DNA of 14,966 nucleotides, taken from contig JAKOMT010000019.1 in the NCBI GenBank assembly GCA_022241475.1, positions 1 through 14,966 of the forward strand. Direction: 5' to 3'. Below, piece after piece: positions 7,604-14,197 of this stretch. Numbering within the stretch: the stretch's first letter is position 1; every line of letters begins with the position of its first letter. This stretch comes from Microvirga sp. (GTDB taxonomy: Bacteria; Pseudomonadota; Alphaproteobacteria; Rhizobiales; Beijerinckiaceae). The notes under the pieces are model-generated. The model saw only the letters and a list, made by a program, of their open reading frames with translations. It was not told where the DNA came from and ran no database searches. Made by a program: the position numbers and the translations under genes.

Positions 7604-8656
7604 ATGAACATCCGCCACTTCCTCCTCAGCAGCGCCGCAGCCGGCGCGCTGGCGATCGCCGGCGCTTTTGCCGTAGCCCCGGCATTTGCCGCCGAACTGG
7701 GCACGCACGAGGCGCCCGTCAGCGTCATTCGTTCGGTCACGGACCTGCCGGCGGTGATCGGAGAGCGCGGCCCCGAGACGGTCAGGGTAAATCTCGAGAC
7801 CGTCGAGGTGATCGGCGAGTTGGCGAACGGCACCACCTACGATTACTGGACCTTCAACCAAAAGGTTCCCGGTCCCTTCGTTCGCGTGCGTGTCGGCGAC
7901 ACCGTCGAGGTCGTCATGAAGAACCATGAAGACTCAATCGCGATGCACAATGTCGACTTCCACGCCGTGACAGGCCTGCATGGCGGTGGCCACGCGACCA
8001 TGGCCGCCCCTGGCGAGACCAAGGGGTTCACCTTCCAGGCGCTCAATCCCGGTCTCTATGTCTACCACTGCGCGGTCGGGCCGGCGGCACAACACATCGC
8101 CAATGGCATGTATGGGCTGATCCTGGTCGAACCCGAGGGTGGTCTGCCCCCGGTGGATCGCGAGTTCTACGTCATGCAGGGCGAGCTCTACACCTACGAG
8201 GCCTATGGCAGTCCGGGACATCTCACCGAGGACTATGACAAGCTCATGAACGAGACGCCGGAGTATTACGTCTTCAACGGCGCGGACATGGCTCTGACGG
8301 GCGACAATGCGCTGTATGCCGAAGTGGGCGAGACGATCCGTATCTATTTCGGTGTCGGTGGGCCCAACAAGACTTCCAGCTTCCACGTGATCGGGGAGAT
8401 CTTCGACAAGGTCTACAATCTGGGCTCGCTGACCGGTGAACCGTTGCCCGACGTCCAGACGATCTCCGTGCCGCCGGGCGGAGCCGCCGCGGTCGACATG
8501 AAGCTGGAGGTTCCCGGCGAGTACCTCCTCGTCGACCATGCATTGTCTCGCGCGATGCGGGGGCTCGTCGGCAAGCTGATCGTCACAGGGCCGGAACAGC
8601 CCGAACTGTTCCGCGAGGGCGTTGACGGCGAAGAGCTCACTTACCTTGCCGATTAG
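7604..8656 (+). CDS. nirK: NirK, copper-containing nitrite reductase (NO-forming), AniA-like class
   Basis: A 350-residue periplasmic two-domain cupredoxin enzyme reducing nitrite to NO. A Sec-type signal peptide ends near AFA-AEL (about residue 29). Type 1 copper ligands are His115, Cys156, His164 and Met169. Type 2 copper ligands are His120, His155 and His312. The catalytic pair is Asp118 (HNVDFHA) and His261 (SFHVIGE). All are present. The stretch YHCAVGPAAQHIANGMYG and GLPPVDREFYVMQGE places it with the AniA-like class rather than the Achromobacter/Alcaligenes class. The ATG at 7604 has AAGGA 8 bases upstream. No nirV follows, although nirV often does in rhizobia. The stop is TAG, followed by a strong terminator. 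Confidence 0.97.
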   Translation: MNIRHFLLSSAAAGALAIAGAFAVAPAFAAELGTHEAPVSVIRSVTDLPAVIGERGPETVRVNLETVEVIGELANGTTYDYWTFNQKVPGPFVRVRVGDTVEVVMKNHEDSIAMHNVDFHAVTGLHGGGHATMAAPGETKGFTFQALNPGLYVYHCAVGPAAQHIANGMYGLILVEPEGGLPPVDREFYVMQGELYTYEAYGSPGHLTEDYDKLMNETPEYYVFNGADMALTGDNALYAEVGETIRIYFGVGGPNKTSSFHVIGEIFDKVYNLGSLTGEPLPDVQTISVPPGGAAAVDMKLEVPGEYLLVDHALSRAMRGLVGKLIVTGPEQPELFREGVDGEELTYLAD

Positions 8657-8672
8657 GGACCAATCCTTGTTT

Positions 8673-8709
8673 ACGGGCCGCCGGGAGACCGGTGGCCCGT
8701 TACCTTTTT
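8673..8709 (+). terminator. Rho-independent terminator after nirK
   Basis: A 12-bp stem (ACGGGCC GCCGG with CCGGT GGCCCGT, one G-T pair) closed by a GAGA loop at 8673-8700, followed by TACC and five T residues (8705-8709). It lies 17 bases after the nirK stop and only about 16 bases before the ATG of the next gene. Confidence 0.9.
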
Positions 8710-8725
8710 AACGGAGGACTCCACC

Positions 8726-9133
8726 ATGCCGGCAACACGTCCTTTCCTCGATAATCCCGAAATCCCGAGCTTGCCCTTCGAACTCCTCGTCGCACGCATG
8801 AGGAGCCGGTTTGCCGACGCAGACCTTGACTGCCGCTGCCGCGAGGAAATCGAGAACAGCCTCGACGATTTTGCCAAAGCCAACGCAAACGCTGCATTCG
8901 CCGCGGAACTGATGCGGGCCAGAGCCATGCGCGAAGCGATCGCGAAGCTCTGTGGATACCTCGTCGACCTTGATGAACTGGATGCCAGCGAAAGAGACAT
9001 CAGCTTGTTTGGCGAGATAGCGGGCATCTTTGAGGATGTAAGCAGTGCGGCCGAGACCGGCGCTGCTGCCATGCGGACTGCCGTTTTCTACCACCGACGC
9101 CGATCCGAAAGTGAAGCGGGGAAGGCTGCATGA
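8726..9133 (+). CDS. Unknown soluble protein between nirK and nnrS
   Basis: A 135-residue, probably all-helical cytoplasmic protein, with no signal peptide, membrane segment or metal motif that I recognise. It has two cysteines close together (DLDCRCREEIENSLDDF, about residues 33-35) and one more in KLCGYLVDLDEL. The ATG at 8726 has GGAGG 8 bases upstream. The terminator at 8673-8709 separates it from nirK, so it depends on read-through or a promoter within that short gap. Its TGA overlaps the nnrS ATG (ATGA), linking it to nnrS translation. The position suggests a role in nitrite or NO metabolism; that is inference only. Confidence 0.8.
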   Translation: MPATRPFLDNPEIPSLPFELLVARMRSRFADADLDCRCREEIENSLDDFAKANANAAFAAELMRARAMREAIAKLCGYLVDLDELDASERDISLFGEIAGIFEDVSSAAETGAAAMRTAVFYHRRRSESEAGKAA

Positions 9134-10368
9134 GCGTCATCGGCCAACTTCCTGATCGTTCGGTGCCGCGCAGCCGGATCCGCCAGGGCGACCGCTCGAG
9201 AGACGGACGCGGACGCATCCGCAGCGCACCGGCGATTCTTCATTATGGGTTTAGGCCCTTCTTCCTGCTGGGAGCGCTGCACGCGGCGTTCCTCATTCCC
9301 ATCTGGCTCCTCATGCTGATTTCCGGCCGCGAGCCTGGCGGTCCCTTCGACGCCCTGCAATGGCATGCGCATGAGATGATCTTCGGCTATCTTGCGGCCG
9401 TCGTCGCGGGTTTCGTGCTCACCGCCGTGCCCAACTGGACCGGCGGGTTGCCGCTGAGCGGCGCCCCGCTGGCGGGGCTCGTCGCACTTTGGGCGGCAGG
9501 GCGCCTGGCCACAGGGCTTTTGGCCGAGCCAGTTGCCGCGGCACTCATCGACGTCTCCTTCCTCACAGTTCTGGCCGCATGCGTCTGGCGAGAGATCGTC
9601 GCGGGCCGCAACTGGCGCAACGCTCCCGTCGCGCTGATGCTCTCGCTGCTCGCCATGGCAGGTTTGCTGCATCATCTCGAGGCAGCCGGCTACGGCGAGC
9701 CCGGCCTGGCGATCCGCCTGGCACTGGGCGGGATCATGGTTCTCCTCGCGCTGATTGGCGGCCGGATCGTCCCCAGCTTCACCCGCAACTGGCTGGCGCG
9801 CCAGGTTGGGCAGCGGCTGCCCGCAAGCTTTGGGCTTCTGGACAAGGCGGCGCTGACCGTGACGCTCGCTGCGGTCGCCGCCTGGATCATCAAGCCCCAC
9901 GAAGAGCTGACGGCCGGACTCTTGATCATTGCAGGCGTCATGCTTGTCCTGCGTCTCTCCCGCTGGCGATCCCTCGCCACCTTGCGTGAACCGATCGTCG
10001 GGATCCTCCATCTCGGCTATGGTTGGCTGGCGGTCGCGCCGGTGCTGATGGGGGCCGCGATCCTGTGGCCGGGACATCTGGCCGTCAGCCCCGCGCTGCA
10101 TGCACTGACGGCAGGAGCGGCGGGGACCATGACGCTCGCCGTGATGACCCGCGCAAGCCTTGGCCACACGGGACGGGAAATCGTCGCCGATCGGTGGACC
10201 ATGGTCAGCTATTGCTGCGTGTCGACCGGCGCATTCCTGCGTGTGGCGGCCGATCTTGCCGGGCCCTACCAACTGCTGATGCTTTCAGCGGGCGGGCTTG
10301 TCTGGAGCCTCGCCTTCCTCGTATTCGCGATCCGCTATGTCCCGATCCTGGCGCGTCCAAGGCTCTGA
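9130..10368 (+). CDS. nnrS: NnrS family heme/copper membrane protein
   Basis: A 412-residue integral membrane protein with about 12 helices. NnrS proteins bind heme and copper and protect cells from nitrosative stress, for example by limiting dinitrosyl-iron damage. Family marks are HYGFRPFFLLGALHAAF (from residue 38), WHAHEMIFGY (78-87), GGRIVPSFTRNWL and HALTAGAAGTMTLAVMTRA...GHTGR. A basic, probably cytoplasmic extension of about 32 residues (rich in Arg, Asp, Gly) precedes the conserved part, so a shorter protein is possible, but the ATG at 9130 has GGGGAAGG upstream and overlaps the previous stop as ATGA. It is followed after 18 bases by the DUF1858 gene. Confidence 0.95.
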   Translation: MSVIGQLPDRSVPRSRIRQGDRSRDGRGRIRSAPAILHYGFRPFFLLGALHAAFLIPIWLLMLISGREPGGPFDALQWHAHEMIFGYLAAVVAGFVLTAVPNWTGGLPLSGAPLAGLVALWAAGRLATGLLAEPVAAALIDVSFLTVLAACVWREIVAGRNWRNAPVALMLSLLAMAGLLHHLEAAGYGEPGLAIRLALGGIMVLLALIGGRIVPSFTRNWLARQVGQRLPASFGLLDKAALTVTLAAVAAWIIKPHEELTAGLLIIAGVMLVLRLSRWRSLATLREPIVGILHLGYGWLAVAPVLMGAAILWPGHLAVSPALHALTAGAAGTMTLAVMTRASLGHTGREIVADRWTMVSYCCVSTGAFLRVAADLAGPYQLLMLSAGGLVWSLAFLVFAIRYVPILARPRL

Positions 10369-10386
10369 GCGGCAAGGAAGGCATGG

Positions 10387-10605
10387 ATGAACACCAAGTG
10401 GAAATACGACCCGGATATGCCGATAGACGCGGTCATGCGCCGCTGGCCCGCCACAATGGAGGTCATGATGCGGCATCGCATGCTGTGCATCGGATGCCCG
10501 ATCGGCGGGTTTCACACGATTGCCGAGGCATGCGAGGAACACGGGCTCGATGAGGATTCGCTCATCGGGGAACTGGCGAAAGCTGTTGCGGGGCAAGGGA
10601 ATTGA
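10387..10605 (+). CDS. DUF1858 / hybrid-cluster-protein-associated CxxC protein
   Basis: A 72-residue protein matching the DUF1858 domain, the same fold as the N-terminal part of ScdA/Ric iron-sulfur repair proteins and of the redox-disulfide proteins found beside hybrid cluster proteins. The marks are PIDAVMRRWPATMEVMMRHRM followed by CIGCPIGGFHTIAEACEEHGL, with Cys34 and Cys37 as the CxxC pair and Cys49 as a third cysteine. A role in redox or iron-sulfur repair after NO damage is likely from family context, not shown here. The ATG at 10387 has GGAAGG six bases upstream. Its TGA overlaps the TTG start of the hemoglobin gene (TTGA). Confidence 0.88.
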   Translation: MNTKWKYDPDMPIDAVMRRWPATMEVMMRHRMLCIGCPIGGFHTIAEACEEHGLDEDSLIGELAKAVAGQGN

Positions 10606-11006
10606 TTGAGGAAGCCGACATCGAGCGCGTGGTGCGCACCTTCTACGGACGAGCGCGTGAAGACGAGGTGCTCGGGCCCATCTTTGCGGCCCATGTCGAA
10701 GACTGGGAGGATCATCTGCAGCGGATCCGCGATTTCTGGTCGTCGGTCATCCACCGGTCGGGACGTTACCAGGGCCGGCCGGTGCCCGCCCATGTGCCGC
10801 TCGGCATCGAGGCGGCCCAATTCGATCGCTGGCTGCAACTGTTCGAGGAGACGGCCCGTGACGTATGCAGTCCCGAAGCGGCCGATGTTTTCGTGGAGAG
10901 GGCGCGCCTGATTGCAGGGAGCCTCGAACTCGCCATCGCCAGCCATGACGGCGTTATCGTGCCGCCGGGCGGGCGCTACCGGAGGTCAGGGCGGGAGGTG
11001 TCATGA
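10602..11006 (+). CDS. Group III truncated hemoglobin
   Basis: A 134-residue globin of the trHb3 group (like Campylobacter Ctb). It probably binds NO or O2 and takes part in NO detoxification. Features in order: IERVVRTFYGRAREDEVLGPIF, HVEDWEDHLQRIRDFWSSVI, then GRYQGRPVPAHVPL, where His64 is the expected proximal heme ligand, and FDRWLQLFEETARDV. A TTG start at 10602-10604 is used because no ATG or GTG lies upstream of the conserved start, and GGGGCAAGGGA precedes it. The start overlaps the DUF1858 stop, and the stop overlaps the next ATG (ATGA), so the three genes are translationally chained. Confidence 0.92.
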   Translation: MIEEADIERVVRTFYGRAREDEVLGPIFAAHVEDWEDHLQRIRDFWSSVIHRSGRYQGRPVPAHVPLGIEAAQFDRWLQLFEETARDVCSPEAADVFVERARLIAGSLELAIASHDGVIVPPGGRYRRSGREVS

Positions 11007-11362
11007 TGAGGCTCGTCTGGCAGGGAATCGCCTGGACTAGCCTTATGCTGGGTGCACTCGGCGTGGTCCTGCCGCTCCTGCCCACAACGCCCTTCCTGCT
11101 GCTTTCCGCCTGGTGTTTCGCGCGAAGTTCGCCGCGTTTCCACGACTGGCTGATTCACCATCCCCGTTTCGGACCGTCCATCGAAGCTTGGCGGGACCAG
11201 GGCGCCATCTCGCGTCGGGCCAAGGGCCTCGCCCTGCTCTCGATCGCCGCCAGCCTTGCGATTGCTGTCGCGGCCGGTGTTCCCGCCTGGGCGCTGGCAC
11301 TTCAAGCCGTCTGCCTGGCGGCGGTCACCATATTCATCCTGTCCCGGCCCGAAGCGGGCTAG
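11003..11362 (+). CDS. DUF454 (YbaN) family inner-membrane protein
   Basis: A 119-residue membrane protein of the DUF454/YbaN family, function unknown, often found near heme or respiratory genes. The signature GALGVVLPLLPTTPFLLLSA, then WCFARSSPRFHDWL, HPRFGPSIEAWRDQGAISRRAK and a paired C-terminal hydrophobic region are all present, giving about three to four helices. ATGs lie at 11003 and 11006; the first overlaps the hemoglobin stop and GGGAGG lies just upstream. It ends TAG at 11360-11362, overlapping by two bases the stop codon of the convergent nnrR-like gene. Confidence 0.9.
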   Translation: MMRLVWQGIAWTSLMLGALGVVLPLLPTTPFLLLSAWCFARSSPRFHDWLIHHPRFGPSIEAWRDQGAISRRAKGLALLSIAASLAIAVAAGVPAWALALQAVCLAAVTIFILSRPEAG

Positions 11363-12057
11363 CTCCGGCGCCGGTGCTCGGCGATCAGCATCAGGCCGTG
11401 CGGATCGGCGACGGTGACCTTCTGGCGACCGCCAACTACGATGCCGCGATCTTCCCAGGCGCTCAGGAGTCGGCTGACCGTGTGCAGCGTGGTGCCGGTC
11501 ATCTCGGCAATGTCCTGTCGGGTGATCGGGAAGTCGATCTCAATCCCCTCCGGCGTCTTGCGGCCCGCCTGCTTGATGAGCCTCAGTATGGTAAGGGCCA
11601 CCCGCTGTTCGACCTGCTCCGTCGACATCTCCACGACACGCTGCTGGGTTTCCTGCAGTCGCTTGCCGACTGTCGCGTAGGTGCTAACGGAGAAGGAGGG
11701 ATAGCGCTCGGCGTAGATTTTCCACATGCGCGTGGGCCAAGCGAGAGCGACGCAATCCACCGCGGCTACTGCATTCGCCGGGTATGTGGTCCGACCGATG
11801 GCAGGCGCAATGCCAAACAACTCGCCCTCGGCAATGTAGCGCGCGATCACCTGCTCGCCGTCCGGGGTCGTGCGGACCACACGGATATGGCCGTTGAGCA
11901 GCAGGAAGAAGGAGTGGGCCTCCTCTTCCTGCGAGAAGATGGTCGTGTCCTTCTGGTATCGGGCCGAACGCGCCTCGATCAAGACGTCCTCTTGCTCGCC
12001 CGGCGTCATGCCCGTGAAGAGGGCAAGGCCTGAAATCAGTGATCGGTCCAACGGCAA
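11359..12057 (-). CDS. nnrR: Crp/Fnr-family regulator, NnrR-like (probable NO sensor)
   Basis: A 232-residue transcription factor. An N-terminal effector domain (beta-roll, about residues 30-115, containing FFLLLNGHIRVVRTTPDGEQVI) is followed by a dimer helix (about 115-145) and a winged helix-turn-helix (about 178-207, ITRQDIAEMTGTTLHTVSRLL and the turn to WEDRGIV). There is only one cysteine (Cys102), so it lacks the iron-sulfur ligands of FNR, as expected for NnrR/Dnr proteins that use heme to sense NO. A TTG start at 12057 is chosen because AGGAG lies six bases upstream and an in-frame TAG lies just before that. Likely targets are the three palindromes in this window. A Dnr or other Crp/Fnr subgroup name remains possible. 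Confidence 0.85.
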   Translation of the reverse strand: MPLDRSLISGLALFTGMTPGEQEDVLIEARSARYQKDTTIFSQEEEAHSFFLLLNGHIRVVRTTPDGEQVIARYIAEGELFGIAPAIGRTTYPANAVAAVDCVALAWPTRMWKIYAERYPSFSVSTYATVGKRLQETQQRVVEMSTEQVEQRVALTILRLIKQAGRKTPEGIEIDFPITRQDIAEMTGTTLHTVSRLLSAWEDRGIVVGGRQKVTVADPHGLMLIAEHRRRS

Positions 12058-12105
12058 ATTCCGCTCCTAATCAGCAGAGACGATTTCGATCGATGTCTAC
12101 CTGCT

Positions 12106-12123
12106 ATTTGCGAAACAGCAAAT
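12106..12123. promoter_or_regulatory. NnrR-type operator between nnrR and pseudoazurin gene
   Basis: ATTTGC-GAAACA-GCAAAT is an exact 6-bp inverted repeat with 6-bp spacing, containing TTGCG-N4-AGCAA (12108-12121). It lies about 55-60 bases upstream of the nnrR-like TTG start and about 75-80 bases upstream of the pseudoazurin ATG. It could drive the pseudoazurin gene and allow autoregulation of nnrR. Confidence 0.7.
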
Positions 12124-12192
12124 TGCCCGCTGCTGTTCCAGCCTAATGATCTTCCAACGGCCTAGGCCATTTCGAAAAGAAGGACCACTGAC

Positions 12193-12633
12193 ATGAAGAA
12201 AATACTAGCCCTTATCGTCCTTGCCACGGCAATCGGAATTGCCGGATCAGCCCACGCGGCCGAACACGAGATCAAGATGCTGAACCGGGGCGATCGCCCG
12301 ATGGTCTTCGAACCGGAATTCGTCCGCGCCGCACCCGGCGACACGATCAGGTTCGTTGCGACCGATCCCAGCCATAACGCCGAGATCATCGCGGGCATGC
12401 TGCCGGAGGACGCGACACCCTTCAAGGGCGGGATCAACGAAGAGTTCGTCTACACGCTTGAGAAGGAAGGCATCTATGGCGTCAAGTGTGCACCCCACTA
12501 CGCCATGGGCATGGTCATGCTCATTAGCGTTGGCGAGCCGGTGAACCTCAGCGAGGCCGAGGAGGTCAAGCATCCAGGACGAGCCCGCAACGTCTTTGGT
12601 GAGCTCTTCGGACAGGCGCTGGCCGCAAACTGA
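12193..12633 (+). CDS. Pseudoazurin, periplasmic blue copper electron carrier
   Basis: A 146-residue exported type 1 copper protein that donates electrons to copper nitrite reductase. A Sec signal peptide ends near SAHA-AEHEIKML (about residue 22). Copper ligands are His61 (DPSHNAEII), Cys99, His102 and Met107 in GVKCAPHYAMGMVMLI, matching pseudoazurin spacing. The ATG at 12193 has AAGGA about 10 bases upstream. It is divergent from the nnrR-like gene, with a palindromic operator between them, which fits co-regulation with nirK. The gene symbol for this protein varies between species (paz, azu, bcp). Confidence 0.95.
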   Translation: MKKILALIVLATAIGIAGSAHAAEHEIKMLNRGDRPMVFEPEFVRAAPGDTIRFVATDPSHNAEIIAGMLPEDATPFKGGINEEFVYTLEKEGIYGVKCAPHYAMGMVMLISVGEPVNLSEAEEVKHPGRARNVFGELFGQALAAN

Positions 12634-12733
12634 GGCGTATCCGCTAACCTGGGCTCACCAGGTGTGGATGGGTACCTGGGCTTTGGCGCCAAGAACGGAG
12701 GGCACGGCTATAAGAGCCGATTTCAGACAAAGG

Positions 12734-12763
12734 AAAGCCCGGTGGCGGGGGAACCGGGCTTTT
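12734..12763 (+). terminator. Rho-independent terminator downstream of the pseudoazurin gene
   Basis: The stem AAAGCCCGGT (12734-12743) pairs with ACCGGGCTTT (12753-12762), with a 9-base loop and the sequence running on as TTTTCG. It lies 100 bases after the pseudoazurin stop. The A and T ends allow it to work on either strand. Confidence 0.75.
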
Positions 12764-13297
12764 CGTGCTGTGTACGACTAAACGTCGCAAACGCTCAATA
12801 CGGCCAAGGTGACATTGGTTCCAACTCGGGGCGCATCCCGACTGAACCTCGATCGCGAGCTCCAGTGTCTTCATGTGCCGCATCGCCTGTGGCCAGCAGC
12901 CGTTTGATCACTCACCGCCGGACGGCCGCGCCGGGCAGTTGTTCCGAGCAACGTCAGCTTTCAGCTAACGGAAATGCGGTACGCTATGGCCGAAATTGGG
13001 CGCGAAGCCGTCGTTCCATAATCGCTGAGTTGACCTTGCTGATGACAGGCTGATGCTTGCAAGTCTCTGGCGGCGCTGGTCGCGCTCTCCGGCTGCTCGT
13101 GGCGGGCACAGGAATCGCTCATTGTCGAATGGGTCGCTGAAGCCCGGCTTCCCTGTTGAACCGCTCGCTGGAACCGAGCCTGGCGCAGGCCGTGAGGTCT
13201 CAGCCCGACACCGCCTTCATGATCGAGAGGCCGCCGCCGGCTCGGACTACCGGACACGGACGCTGCCTTCCGCCGCATTCGTGGAAGCCTAATAGAG

Positions 13298-13319
13298 AAC
13301 GGGGCCGCCAAGCCCCGTT
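13298..13319. terminator. GC-rich hairpin, possible bidirectional terminator
   Basis: AACGGGGC (13298-13305) and GCCCCGTT (13312-13319) form a perfect 8-bp stem with a 6-base loop. It lies 15 bases beyond the stop of the minus-strand proline-rich gene, the right place to end that operon. It lacks a clean run of T on either side. Confidence 0.5.
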
Positions 13320-13333
13320 GCATTCTTGACACG

Positions 13334-13939
13334 TCAAGTTGGCGCTCGCCTTGGCGGGATCGGCGGCGGCCGACGTGTGGGAGGCGGTGACGAAGGCTTG
13401 GCTTCCGTCTTCGGGCCGACAGGAGGCGGCCTGCGGACCGGGGGCGGGAGCCGGACAGGTCTCGGTGTCTCGGCGACCTCGGCCGCCAGCGCGGCGGCTT
13501 CCGCAGCCCATGGCTGCCGGGCGCGCCACGCCTCCCAGCTCTCTGCAGTCTCGCCCTTCTCGCCGACGGGCCACTTGACCGTCTCAAGGTACTCGAGCGT
13601 GCCGTACTCCGGGTTCGCAAGGCTCGCCTTCCGCTCGGCCTCGGTCTCAGGAATCTGCGGCTTCGCTGGCAGCGTGGACACCGCCTGCCAGTCCTGCGTG
13701 GCCGGAACGGGGACGGGAGCGCCCTCGGCTGCCTGCTTCATCGCGGCTTCCTCTGGCGAGCCTTCGACCGCCCAGCCCTCGGGCGGCGTGCTGGACCCCG
13801 CGACAAAGGATGGCATCGCCACCCGCTGCAGGCCGCCAGCCGTTGTCCGCACCCACTTCACGAAGGGTTTCGGTTCCGGCTTCCTCGGCATCGCCGCCGC
13901 GGCCTTGCCGGCCAGCGCTGCCTTGGTTGCGTTCGTCAT
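13334..13939 (-). CDS. Proline/alanine-rich unknown protein of phage or plasmid type
   Basis: A 201-residue hydrophilic protein, not recognised. It starts MTNATKAALAGKAAAAMPRK, has a middle part with FVKWVRTTAGGLQRVAMPSF and NPEYGTLEYLETVKWPVGEK, and ends in a disordered tail dominated by PPP, RR and APT (about residues 160-201). The ATG at 13937-13939 overlaps the stop of the upstream helix-turn-helix gene (ATGA), which decides the start, although the frame is open further upstream. It forms an overlapping minus-strand unit with the two genes before it. Low-complexity tails of this sort are common in phage and plasmid accessory proteins; the function is unknown. Confidence 0.65.
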   Translation of the reverse strand: MTNATKAALAGKAAAAMPRKPEPKPFVKWVRTTAGGLQRVAMPSFVAGSSTPPEGWAVEGSPEEAAMKQAAEGAPVPVPATQDWQAVSTLPAKPQIPETEAERKASLANPEYGTLEYLETVKWPVGEKGETAESWEAWRARQPWAAEAAALAAEVAETPRPVRLPPPVRRPPPVGPKTEAKPSSPPPTRRPPPIPPRRAPT

Positions 13940-14196
13940 CGGTCGTCCTCCTCGATCAGATTTTCCGCATGCTTGACCAGGTTGAACGCCTCCTTCTTGG
14001 CCGCGACCTGAAGCCGCTTGAGCCGCTCGAAGGGCATGGGTCGGCTGCCGGGTGTCCCGGGTGCCTGGGCGTATTGCCTCGCGGTGATCTCCGAGACGCC
14101 CATCTGCCTGGCCATTGCGGTCGGGGTCCACCCGGCCCGCTTCAAAAATTCTCGGCTCCTCAGGTAGGCCTCGCGGGTGCTTGCTGCTTCGTGCAT
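13936..14196 (-). CDS. Small helix-turn-helix protein of phage or plasmid type
   Basis: An 86-residue protein. Residues about 11-36 (AYLRSREFLKRAGWTPTAMA then RQMGVSEITARQYAQ) look like a helix-turn-helix of the lambda-repressor/Cro type, suggesting a DNA-binding role. The C-terminal half is basic and helical (FERLKRLQVAAKKEAFNLVK). The ATG at 14194-14196 begins one base after the stop of the amber-interrupted gene upstream, and its own stop overlaps the next start. Such a gene order is typical of phage early regions. A precise family was not recognised. Confidence 0.7.
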   Translation of the reverse strand: MHEAASTREAYLRSREFLKRAGWTPTAMARQMGVSEITARQYAQAPGTPGSRPMPFERLKRLQVAAKKEAFNLVKHAENLIEEDDR

Positions 14197-14197
14197 G

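Larger units (their letters stand above)
12634..13333. other. 700-base gap without a credible gene
   Basis: This stretch holds a terminator (12734-12763), a second GC-rich hairpin (13298-13319) and a small CCTGG/CCAGG hairpin near 12648-12662. Open frames on both strands (for example 12644-12883 and 13053-13292) lack convincing ribosome sites and resemble no family. A peptide reading CKSLAALVALSGCSW near 13070 on the plus strand recalls a lipoprotein-like or lysis-protein fragment but has no start codon. The region is probably the junction between the denitrification block and the phage-like module. Confidence 0.6.

Noticed and set aside
9088..10272. Minus-strand open frame of 394 codons
   Set aside because: It is antisense to nnrS, has a composition rich in Gln, Arg, Gly and His without any motif, and mirrors the codon pattern of the real gene.
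11113..12033. Plus-strand open frame of 306 codons
   Set aside because: It spans the YbaN gene in another frame and the antisense of the nnrR-like gene; no ribosome site or domain.
11359..12057. Alternative call of an oxygen-sensing FNR/FnrL for the regulator
   Set aside because: The N-terminal cysteine cluster needed for the iron-sulfur centre is absent; only one Cys is present.
12193..12633. Alternative call of amicyanin or azurin for the blue copper gene
   Set aside because: The Cys-x-x-His-x4-Met spacing and length with the C-terminal helical extension match pseudoazurin; azurin has different ligand spacing and lacks this tail.
12781..12840. tRNA-like T-arm (GGTTCCAACTC)
   Set aside because: The flanking bases do not form the five-pair stem and no acceptor or anticodon arm fits.
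12961..13620. Minus-strand open frame of 219 codons
   Set aside because: Arg/Ser-rich low-complexity translation overlapping the proline-rich gene in another frame; no start signal.
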